64,000 nt of DNA. Origin: Hawksworthiomyces lignivorus. Its lineage: Eukaryota; Ascomycota; Sordariomycetes; Ophiostomatales; Ophiostomataceae. The translations under genes and the position numbers were made by a program. Location of the stretch: assembly GCA_002917075.1 (NCBI GenBank), contig NTMA01000022.1:1-64000 (forward strand), in the 5' to 3' direction. How positions within the stretch are numbered: the first letter of the stretch is position 1; each line of letters begins with the position of its first letter. Below the pieces are notes generated by a model. It saw nothing but the letters and a program-made list of their open reading frames with translations, was not told where the DNA came from and did not search any database. Of the stretch, positions 55,497 to 64,000 are shown in pieces.

Positions 55497-56985
55497 CGTT
55501 ATTCTGCTCGCTGTATGCGTTGTTGTCTCTGTGGTGATTGCGTCAAGTTTGTTTGCTGTGATGCTCGAGCCGTGCACGCCCCAGCCTGAAATACGTGTAG
55601 TTGGTGTCGCGTTGCGGGGAGCGAACCAAAATTCACAGCGCGCCCCCAGTACACAAGCCCCTCTAGAAGCATACCACTGATAAGCACTTTGCTGTACATA
55701 GCAGAAGTGCGTGTGACGCTGCCCAGATCCCGCCAATACCACTGCAGCCCCCTTATCTGTAGTGCCTGGAGTTGCTCTCGTATGCAAAAAGTTAATCTTA
55801 ATAGCCTTATAAAATGGCAACAATTTAGTGCCTAAGGAGAGAGTTTGTTATATGAATATATATAATTAGGGATGAGCCTGCTGTATATTGCACACGCCAC
55901 TCACGAAGGGAGCCCATGATGTCATAAAGAAATCAAGTCGATTTACCACATTTTCCTTGACGACGGCTCAGCTAGACGATAGAAGAAAAAGGGCTGAAGA
56001 TAATTAACCCTGTACACAGAGCCCCAGAGAGAGACATTTGCTGGCCTGGTTTTAATCAGCTATATTGGCGGTGCGCAAATGAGCAATACTGACCAGGGCG
56101 GGTTAACTTGCTCCAAGTCCAGCTATAGTAATACGAAAAACATAGGGTTACAAATTCTTGTCAGTGCCTCGAGAAGTGAACTGTTGAGCCGCATCACCGA
56201 ACAGGAGGTAATAAGCAAAAATACTGCTCATGTCTCTTTTGTGTTTCTCCTCCTACCCCGGTAGCGAACAAGGCAGCTCTAAAATCGAAATCCTGATTAC
56301 ATTGGTACGTGGTAATGGGAACCAATTTCAAGTATCTGCACACCATTCTTCTTAAAGCTCTAGATGTTTCAACTCTGCCGGTCCTTTTGTTAGTGTGCTG
56401 CATGGCAGAGCCTTGTGACACTGTCTACCACCATCTCGTGGTTCAGCCCCCACACTTCTGCATATGGGCGTCAAAAGAGCTGAATTGTTACGAGACGTAC
56501 CACGCCGAATTCTCCTATTTTCAGCAGGAAGGAATACATTATGGTTATACTGCTATTGCAACTCTGGCGGCTTTACGGAGCACCTGGAAAACACTCGTCT
56601 GAACTGGTACCTACGGCTACATCCGCATTTTACTGTGTGTCTTTCAGGGGCCGTCTGCAGCCTCGTCTTCGATGCCAATGGGCCTGCGAGGGCTACCCCC
56701 CTTCACCCCATACTTCAGCATGAACGATGGGGCGATACGTTCTGTGGTATGCCTGCGGACTACACCAGCAAGTAATATTGCAACAGCGCAGCCACCGGCG
56801 TTCTACGTCTTCTTAGCTGCTCCTTTCTCAAAGGCGTTCGGCTGCATTGTACTTTCGCTGTTACAAATGTAATAGCACATCAGCCCAATTAGTCCAGTCC
56901 GTGTAATTAGCCCCCAAGGTAACCAAAGGAGGGTCTTGCCGGCCCAGTCGAGAACCGTCTCTACGCGCGCATCTGTCGTGCATGC

Positions 56986-57318
56986 TCACGTCTCGTCAAG
57001 GTGGCAAGGCTTTATCTCGTGTCCAGGCAAGCCCCCTCCACAGTCGCATCTTCCGGGACAGCGTTCTAAGTTGGGATAGCCGATGCGGTATGATATTGTT
57101 ATTGTTTGTCTGAACAAATCGCGCAACATATATGTCGTATCTTGTATGATATTCGGCAAGCTTTCGTATGCAAGGGCTAATTTGTCAAAATAGAGAGAGA
57201 ATTGATACCCACGACTTGGCCAGCCAGGGTGGTGAAGGCCGGCTTCAGCTGTGGTGCCTTTCTGCTCCGGCCTGAGAAGAAGAAAATCTGTAATATCATT
57301 CTCTACCTTTAGCCACAC
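56986..57318 (-). pseudogene. Possible relic of a protein-coding gene
   Basis: A minus-strand open stretch of about 110 codons has the composition of folded protein, for example GYQFSLYFDKLALAYESLPN, then LFRQTITISYRIGYPNLERC and a Cys-rich end (CPGRCDCGGG). Upstream the same frame is closed by TGA, and no start or clean splice context is visible. The LFRQTITISYRIGY part faintly recalls the HET-domain core, but this is too weak to assign. It may be the end of a mutated gene or chance. Confidence 0.2.
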
Positions 57319-57839
57319 GAGAGCCTTGAGGGATGCCTGTCATTCGGATCCCCAACTTTTTCGTATTGACAACAGCCTTGGTGCTGGCCAGTCAGAAGGC
57401 GCAAAAACACTACTAACAAGAATAACCGCCCGCGACAGCCTCGAAATAATTGAGACCTTCGTAACACGGATTTTAGCTTGAATCCTAGTATCAGCCGCAA
57501 GCTCCGTGTAAGCGGAACACTTGACGTTCTACTAATCGCAAAGACAATATTCTTGATATAATTAGAAATGCTGTTAGCGCCCTCCATCTATGGAGCTCAG
57601 TAAAGGATAATTAATGCCTGCCACTTGAACAGAGTTGAAGCCTTTCAAGTGCCGCGAGACTCATGGAAGACTTGACGTGCGACCGACCTTCGTCGGCGAC
57701 CCCGTGTTTATAGTATTGCCAAAATATCTGAGATATACAGACATCCTGCCCTGGGTCCTAATGACTACATACCTTAATCCTTCCCGTGAGCTGCTCTCTT
57801 AATGCGGCTCTTTGCCAGCCTGCTAGCTATATTTAGACC

Positions 57840-57893
57840 ATGTCCCTGGCTGCTACCGACCCAGCTACTACAGAAGAGACGACCGTCCAGTGA
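57840..57893 (+). other. Upstream ORF (17 codons) before the deaminase gene
   Basis: ATG at 57840 opens MSLAATDPATTEETTVQ and stops with TGA at 57891-57893, 210 nt before the main start. It could be a translated leader ORF if the 5' UTR extends this far. Confidence 0.25.
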
Positions 57894-58102
57894 AGCCTTT
57901 TGTCAGTCAACCTAGCGTCCAATCCTGCTCACTTCGGTGATGTCCCTATCAGCTCAAACGAGGCGATCTGCTACAGGCACGACACATTTGCCCCAAGTCC
58001 CCTCAGTTTCGAAAAGCCCGTCCTCCAATTCAGCCAACACTTGTTCACTAGCATTCCTTTGATTTCCTCGCCTTTGTCAAGGTTAAGCTTGGGAGCATCT
58101 AA

Positions 58103-59896
58103 ATGGCGTCGCCCCCTGCCGACGTTTCTGCTGTGGTCTGCGCTGAGAACATTGCGCTTTTGCACGTTTTGTCTTCCGGTTCTCATTCGCCGTCGCACAA
58201 TGACGTCGACCCCGAGCTGGAGCAGCTCGGAGGCTACAATCTCTCCTTTGAGCAGGAGCGCGAGATAGCAGGGTCGCTGGCCTTCCTCTCGAGCATCTCG
58301 GACGATCCCAACCATGTGGCCGCCGTCTGCGTCCAGGAGGACCACGACAAGGAGTCCCTGCGCGTCCTGCTTGCCGTGAACAAGCTGAAGCATGACGACG
58401 GCAGCGACGTCCTCCGGGATCTGAAGAGCGGCTTCGAGAGCGTCTTGGAGCCTCTCGCCCGGGTCACGCCGGTGGTTCCCAATGACTGCGAAGCTTCGGC
58501 GGACGATGTGAAAGAGGACGTGTTTACGGCGATTGTATCGATGTGCATGGATCGCATTCTCTGCCGTCTGCGGCTTATCCCGAACAGCAAAAACAAGCCA
58601 AGACAGCCCTTTAAAGCGGTTCTTCAGCAGGCCATCGACGCGCTCAGACAGCCCCGGGGCAAGAAAAGCAAGAAGGAAAAGGAGGACAAAGGTATCACAG
58701 CTTTGGGGGCGGACGGCAAGACCACCCAGATTGCTGAGACGGCGAAGGAGGTGATAGAGCTGGTCAACGCGTGGGCCGATGAGCAGGGCCTGGCTCGCCT
58801 GAAGGAACTGATCATTGGAATCCATCGGCTGGAAAAAGTGACGGGTTTCCGCAATGAGATCAAGGCCATACCAAACCGCGACATGAACGCGAGCGCTCGC
58901 GACAACCTCTTGAATATTATCGAAAAGGTCGCGCGGTACCGGGAAGTCGCACGGTACTTAGTCCACACGGCCAGAGACGTCCCGCTGGTGCGGCGAACGA
59001 CTATTGTTGTTGTGAACCTGCCTCCAGAAGCGTTCTGCAGGACACGCCTAGGCGATAAATACCAATCAGACATCTCTTCTAAAATCGGGCAGATCTGCGG
59101 CACAGAGAGGTATCCTCTCAAGCAGCTCGACAATATGTATCGCTCACTCAAGACGGATCGCGACAAAGCAAATTCAAGCTATATTGACCGGACCCGGAAG
59201 ACTATGGCAGAAGCCAAGATCCACGCCGAGATCCAGCTGCTCGTCTACGAGCAGTACATGGAAGAGAAGCCCGCGGGGTACTTGCCGCCGCGGGTAGTCC
59301 GCTCGCACAAAGATGCCTGCTTCTTGTGTGATATCTTCATCAAGATGCACGGGAAAATGCACACATCGCGGTGCCACGGAAAGATATACCCTGGCTGGCG
59401 GCTGCCCCAATCCTTGAGCCTCGACATGCAGAATGGATTCAATAGGGTGCTGGCAGAAGAGATCAGGAAAAGCATGATGATACTTCACAAACGAGAAAAG
59501 AAGCGGGAAAACATAGAATACCCGGTTCGGAGGGAGAGCACGCTCACCATGCTGCCCTCGTTGACATTGACGTTGCCGCGGACGACGTTGCCGCGGACGA
59601 AGACGCAATACAGTCAGAGCGCATCCAACCCCAAGGGTAGGCTCATGATGGAGTCATCATTGGCCGAGGAGCCGGCCGAGGATGTGGTTGTGGGCGGCGA
59701 GGCTACAGAGTCAAATTCTACGCTGCCCTTGCTTCTCCATGGCAGTCCTACTAGACGAGTCCCAGAAACTCCTGCGGATTCGCCAGGACAGGAGCCAACA
59801 GAGAATAAGACGACAGAAAACAACAACATTTCGAGAGGAGCCAGCCTCTTCCGACGAATTATGTGTTGTTGCTTCTGGCCAAATCTAGATGCGTAG
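58103..59896 (+). CDS. OTT_1508-like deaminase-fold protein, 597 aa
   Basis: A single-exon gene. The central to C-terminal part carries the zinc-binding signature of the deaminase superfamily: H374-A-E376 in KIHAEIQLLVYEQYM and C406-F-L-C409 in DACFLCDIFIKMHGK, followed by the conserved SRCHGKIYPGWRLP. This is the pattern of the fungal OTT_1508-like family, predicted nucleoside or nucleic-acid deaminases of unknown substrate. The N-terminal 350 residues are helical and charged, with a Lys-rich loop near 190. After the catalytic part comes a Thr/Leu-rich linker, a disordered acidic segment and a C-terminal MCCCFWP cluster just before the stop, which could be S-acylated and tether the protein to a membrane. 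All catalytic residues are intact. The nearest genes are MZT1 and SPC25, so context says nothing about the substrate. Confidence 0.85.
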   Translation: MASPPADVSAVVCAENIALLHVLSSGSHSPSHNDVDPELEQLGGYNLSFEQEREIAGSLAFLSSISDDPNHVAAVCVQEDHDKESLRVLLAVNKLKHDDGSDVLRDLKSGFESVLEPLARVTPVVPNDCEASADDVKEDVFTAIVSMCMDRILCRLRLIPNSKNKPRQPFKAVLQQAIDALRQPRGKKSKKEKEDKGITALGADGKTTQIAETAKEVIELVNAWADEQGLARLKELIIGIHRLEKVTGFRNEIKAIPNRDMNASARDNLLNIIEKVARYREVARYLVHTARDVPLVRRTTIVVVNLPPEAFCRTRLGDKYQSDISSKIGQICGTERYPLKQLDNMYRSLKTDRDKANSSYIDRTRKTMAEAKIHAEIQLLVYEQYMEEKPAGYLPPRVVRSHKDACFLCDIFIKMHGKMHTSRCHGKIYPGWRLPQSLSLDMQNGFNRVLAEEIRKSMMILHKREKKRENIEYPVRRESTLTMLPSLTLTLPRTTLPRTKTQYSQSASNPKGRLMMESSLAEEPAEDVVVGGEATESNSTLPLLLHGSPTRRVPETPADSPGQEPTENKTTENNNISRGASLFRRIMCCCFWPNLDA

Positions 59897-60330
59897 TGCA
59901 GCACCTGAGATTGAGTTGTAGCTGAGGAGTTTGCTGTAATGGTTAAAGAGTTGTAGGGAGTTGCTGGCAACTCCTGAACAGGGAAGGAGATTCTTAATAT
60001 GCGGATTCTGCCAAGGTCCACCGCCCATCAAATTGATAAATAAGAAAGGCAGGCTTCTCAGCCTTGTTGTTAGATAGCATCTTCACACGAGAGATCACCT
60101 GTGGCGTGAGATCATGTATGGTACATCCAGTTGAATCGTATTTCATGGTAGTAGAAAGAAAGATAGAATATCGTAGCATATCATAATGAGTCACCTCCTC
60201 GTAAAGACAAAAGCCAAGCAAAAGACAGAGGTATATCCAAGAGCCGTAAAACGCCTGCCAGCGCCTTTGTGTCCGTCATTTCCCCCCCCCAATTTTCCCA
60301 GCCCCATGATGCTCTCCAGTAGTTCGCCTT
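59897..60330. other. Gap between convergent deaminase and SPC25 genes
   Basis: This stretch holds 3' flanks only; no gene is seen. Confidence 0.6.
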
Positions 60331-61199
60331 CTACCCCGACTTCATGGCCTCCACGAACAGCTCCCGCATGCCCTTGAGCAGGACGACCAGCTCGCGGGTC
60401 TCGTTGACGCGCTCGAGCAGGCGGTCGACTTTTTCGCGCTCGAGCTTGGGGCGGCAGTGGCGGACGGCGTAGTCGCGCTGGGCGGTGTCGAGCTCGAACC
60501 AGGCCTCGCGGGCCCAGTCCTGGTCGTCGAGGTGGGTGTAGACGAAGCGCAGGCGGTCGTCGGCGCCGGCGCCCTCCATGCTGAGGCACAGGTTGGTGAC
60601 CCAGAAGTCGAGCTCGGGCACGTTGAAGCGCGCCTGGGCCTCGCGCTGCCGCGCCCGCGCCTGCTGCGCCGCCACCTTGGCGTCGATCGCCCGCTGCGTG
60701 TCGGCCACCCGCCGCGCCAGCGCGTCGCGCGCCGCCTCCTGCCGGTCGCGCTGCGCCTGCAGCGCCGCGATCGCCCCCTCCATCTCCTGCTTCTCCTGCT
60801 TCTCCTTGGCCATCGTCTGCTGCAGGCTGTTAGACTTGAGCTGTAGGATCTCAATGTCCCGCTTGCGCATGCGCTCGTCCTCTGCGGCGGGCGAGGTAGG
60901 TCAGCGTCCGCTCTCCGAAAAGTCTATTCTTACACCCGACCCCGGTAGGAGTTGTCTTGTTTCTTTTTTTTCTTACCTTGCAGTTCGGCCACGTTCATGC
61001 GGAACTGGTTGCGCTCCTCCAGCACCCGCTTGCGCCCTTGCTCGATGAACGCATCGAACTTGACTGTGAACCGCGACATGCGCTCGCGCAGCGCGTCGAA
61101 TCCGAATTCGATGCTCGGCAGCTGGTCAGCCATCGACGGCCCCGTCGGTGCCAGCGTCTGCCGGCTCGTCGACATGGAGGGCTCAAAGAGAGTGCCCAT
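60331..61199 (-). CDS. SPC25: Kinetochore protein Spc25 (Ndc80 complex)
   Basis: Spc25 pairs with Spc24 at the centromere-facing end of the Ndc80 complex. The minus-strand CDS joins 61199-60977 and 60881-60331, giving 257 aa. The 95-nt intron has donor GTAAGA and acceptor CGCAG, and splits a Glu codon. The N-terminal segment (LPSIEFGFDALRERMSRFTV, then KFDAFIEQGRKRVLEERNQF) and the long Glu/Arg/Ala coiled coil (about 45-150) are typical. The C-terminal globular RWD-like domain begins at ARFNVPELDFWVTNLCLSME and contains RLRFVYTHLDDQDWAREAWF, strongly conserved in mould Spc25. The gene ends with LKGMRELFVEAMKSG. It lies head-to-head with the RRN6-like gene, 694 bp apart, and tail-to-tail with the deaminase gene. 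Confidence 0.94.
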
Positions 61200-61893
61200 T
61201 TTGTGGTGTTGGCGCGAGATGCTGTCCTGATTTTTGGCTGTTACTTTGGTAAGCTATTGTTGGTGGGAAAGAGGCCGCAAGAGGAGTCGTTGGAACGAAA
61301 TCGCCGCGTAGAATATCGAGCAAAAAAGAAAAAGCGCGTGTTTCTTTTCTAGTAGAATGATCGTTAACTCGCAAATCGCAGGCTACAGGCTCTTCTTGAG
61401 TAACTTTTAAATGGACCTTTCGCGCATTGCGCATCTTTTTCGACTTTGGCTGCAGCGAATGCTGGTCATTGTTTATATTGGAACATCCTTTTTAGGACTA
61501 GTGCCTGTCGCTGTGGTGATGCCACCAAATTTGCGCGGCAATTTTGTTTTTCCTGCCCCGATACAGCTTCTTTGGGGCCCCACTTTTCGACTGCAAAAGT
61601 GTAAGCTCTGCAACTTCACTCGTCATAACATGAAAAATGACCTTGCGAACACTTATATAAAGGAAAAACAACATCGTGACATTTTTGCTGGTCCCAGAGA
61701 TATATGTGGGATCTTTTCCCTTTTCTTCTCCTCGTTGCTTTTCTTGATTTGACAAAAGGAAAGAGCGTGTACATCTCTCATAATACCTCTGCTCTCTGCC
61801 CGGAAGCTCCTGTCCTAGCCGCTGTTTGACGGATTAGAACGATGAGATCAACGTCGCAACCGTTCAAGTGGAAAATACCAGACCGGACTCCAG
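61200..61893. other. Shared promoter region, SPC25 and RRN6-like gene
   Basis: 694 bp between divergent genes. An open stretch at 61411-61752 has no protein character. No clear regulatory motif is recognised. Confidence 0.5.
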
Positions 61894-64000
61894 ATGGCTG
61901 AGAGACGCCATTCTAAGAAGCTTCCAAAGAGCAGCTACCGTATTACTAATGTTGTCGCTGGCCATCGAACAAATGACCTAAACTATGGCCATGTTGGACG
62001 GTTGACATATCTTTCACCACAAGATGATGATGAGAGTCATCTCAGTCATGACCACAACGATACCGGCACTGCCCAAGTGGGTATACTGTCCGTGAATAGA
62101 ATTACTGAAGCAAGTGAGTATGATCTTTTATCTGTGTATGGTGTCGTTTTCATACCATTTAGAATTGTGTTTGTTTTTGTATGTGTGCTAGAATGTGTTA
62201 CCGTTGCTAAACTGCAAACTCACAGCACATACATTTTGTGCAGTGACACCGTTTCAGACGTGGTATCGTCCCACGCATGAGACTGCTTCGGCCGACAGAA
62301 AGGCAAGCCGCCAGTCTCTGTCGCGGCTGCTGCATGCGGCTCCCGAGGCGCTGACCGGCGTCGCCGGCTCTACCTATTCTGTGCTGCTCGAGGAGGTGCA
62401 AGCAGCCGCGTCGTACCGACCGCCGCAGACGAGGCTGCCGCTTCTCGGCTACGGCGAGATCACCAACCTCGCGACGTACGAGCCCCAGGGCTGCCCCGCG
62501 CTGGCCATGGCCGTCGGCGAGTCGGGGCACGTGCTCCGCGTCGCCCGCGTGCGGCACAAGACCTGGGGCTGGCCGGGGCAGGGCGGCGTGTCGATTCCGC
62601 ACGCCCGCGTGGACACGTCCGAGGAGGGCCACTGGTGCGGGGGCGCCCAGGCCATCAACCAGATCAAGTTCGCCACGCAGCTGCAGGGGGCCGGAGACCC
62701 CATCCGCTGGGTGCTGGCCCAGACGGCGCAGGCGACCCTGGCGTTCGCGCCGACCCTGCTGCGGGTGCCCGTCGCGGCAGCGGACGCAGAGCGGCCGTCG
62801 TTGTCGTCGTCGTCTTCGTCGTCGACGCAGGGCTGCGGCTGCCTATCTCGCTACCGCCCGTCGCGCATCGACCCCAACTTGATCCTGCGCATCGGCGCGG
62901 AGGCGACCGGGGGCCGGCCGCCGTGCGACGTCGCGTTCCGCCCGGCGACGGACGCGCAGCCGCCACAGCTAGCCATTGTCGACGACGGCGGCGGCTGGTC
63001 CGTCTGGGCCGTCGCGGGCAACCGGCACGCGCGCAAGACTCGCCTCCAGCCGGTCTTGCGCGCGCGCGGCAACGTCCTCGACGGCGTGCCCGCAAGCCCG
63101 TCTGCAGCTGCCGCGCACGGCCTGGGCAACCTGCACCGCGTCGCCTGGCTCCCGTCCGCGGCCGAAGCATCCGAGGTACCTGAAGCATCTCACGGGCGGG
63201 CGCAGATGGCGCAGACGCTGCTGCTCTGCAACGCGGCGTCCGTCCACGTCTTCGACGCGGACCGCAAAGAAGACCGGCTCCTACGCACGCTCAACATGAC
63301 GCGCATCAACGGCCTCGACGCCATACTCGACCTGCAGCCCTCCCCAGCCAACCGGTTCCACGTCTTTGTGCTCACGGCGGCGTCTCTGTTTTGGCTCGAC
63401 CTGTCGCCCTCTGCGTCTCCTGTAAAAAAGCTATCGAGCGACGATCCCCATGAAGCAGAGGAAACCGAACCGAGCCGCCCTCTGGTTCTCCTCTCTTGTC
63501 CACATCTGCGAGATCCAACAGACAAAACTCTCAAACTGTGCGTTTCATCGCTGGGAGATGAGAAAACGTGCCTTGCCTTTATCTACTCGATGGTGGACTC
63601 CGATGTTACATTATTCTGGCTAAAAGAGCCAAGATTCGGAAGAGAGGCGTCGTACCAGCAGCAGCTGTTCCGTTTTGCTGGCCCTAGACGCAATAGCAGA
63701 TCTACAGATAAGAGAAAGGAACAACACCAGCGGCAGCAGCACCAGCACCAGCAGATAGGAGAGCAAGCTCTGTTGGTTCTCCCCCAACCCTTCTCACTGA
63801 GCCTAAGGAGTAAAAGGCATGGTGTACCGGAAAGTATCGGGCGCGCGTATGTCAACGCCGGCGTTCATATTTTCCAGGTCCTCACCCTGGGAACCGATCT
63901 CTGCCTGCAGTCGGCGCTCTACGCCAGCTCTCCTCTGACCGAGGCTGCGAAGATTGTGGCCCCGGTTCCTCCATTTGCACCAGGTAGCCTGCTGAGCCAG
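61894..64000 (+). CDS. RRN6: RNA polymerase I initiation factor Rrn6-like (3' end outside window)
   Basis: Rrn6 is a core-factor subunit (with Rrn7 and Rrn11) that recruits RNA polymerase I to rDNA promoters. Exon 1 (61894-62113) contains the family opener DLNYGHVGRLTYL. The donor is GTGAGT, and exon 2 then stays open to the window edge. Two in-frame acceptors are possible, giving exon 2 from 62226 or 62244; the second has the better TTTTGTGCAG tract, the first is closer to the GCTAAAC branch-like site. Exon 2 contains GYGEITNLATYEP, the GVS-H-W-GGAQAINQIKFA block, SRYRPSRIDPNLILRI and DVAFRP with LAIVDDGGGWSVWAV. The last two are hallmarks of the Rrn6 beta-propeller. A Ser run and a Gln/His run interrupt loops. 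About 660 codons are present; the helical C-terminal part is missing because the window ends. Confidence 0.87.

Larger units (their letters stand above)
55497..58102. other. Gene-poor AT-rich region between MZT1 and the deaminase gene
   Basis: No intact gene seen. A minus-strand open stretch at 56986-57318 reads like real protein and may be a gene relic. A 17-codon upstream ORF lies at 57840-57893. The remainder is AT-rich with frequent stops on both strands. Confidence 0.45.

Noticed and set aside
57061..57180. HET-domain assignment for the relic at 56986-57318
   Set aside because: Only a short LFRQTITISYRIGY stretch recalls the HET core; the SLCI-type motif expected after it is absent.

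Overview
The window is nuclear DNA of a filamentous ascomycete (Pezizomycotina). The evidence is many short introns with GTRNGT donors and CTAAC-type branch points, and single-copy genes whose proteins resemble mould orthologues throughout. Coding regions are GC-rich and intergenic stretches are long, T/C-rich and full of homopolymers. A caspase-like gene broken by C-to-T type changes and an abundant TACTCCGTA motif make Sordariomycetes (perhaps Hypocreales) my best guess, but that placement is inference.

Layout. 0-10 kb: the 3' part of a PHO80-type cyclin, EMC10 (ER membrane protein complex), CHZ1 (H2A.Z chaperone, with a 16-nt microexon), BET1 (ER-Golgi SNARE) and, on the minus strand, APC15/MND2 (anaphase-promoting complex). 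10-18.4 kb: a gene desert with promoter-like pyrimidine tracts. 18.4-25.1 kb: GLT1 (NAD(P)H glutamate synthase) with a cluster of GATA sites upstream. 26.9-29.6 kb: VTC4 (polyphosphate polymerase), whose last intron carries a 39-nt poly(C) tract. 32.2-35.1 kb: an 885-aa protein of unknown function. 35.9-36.5 kb: a small secreted protein. 39.8-41.1 kb: mitochondrial ribosomal protein uL24m. 44.6-46.2 kb: RHO1 GTPase.

48.1-48.3 kb: a two-exon, 29-aa Cys-rich zinc-ribbon-like microprotein that ordinary ORF calling misses. 49.5-51.3 kb: a caspase-like pseudogene with stops, a frameshift and loss of the catalytic His. 51.6-53.7 kb: a 694-aa disordered nuclear-type protein. 55.1-55.5 kb: MZT1 (gamma-tubulin complex anchor), split over three short exons. 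58.1-59.9 kb: an OTT_1508-like deaminase. 60.3-61.2 kb: SPC25 (Ndc80 kinetochore complex). 61.9 kb to the end: an RRN6-like Pol I initiation factor, cut by the window edge.

Most genes are unlinked housekeeping functions. Mitosis and chromatin are well represented (CHZ1, APC15, MZT1, SPC25), as are phosphate/nitrogen metabolism (PHO80-like, VTC4, GLT1) and secretion/polarity (EMC10, BET1, RHO1). The 48-60 kb part is the most accessory-like. It mixes the microprotein, the decayed caspase-like gene, AT-rich gene-poor DNA and a lone deaminase-fold gene, the last two types being families linked to fungal conflict or self-recognition systems.
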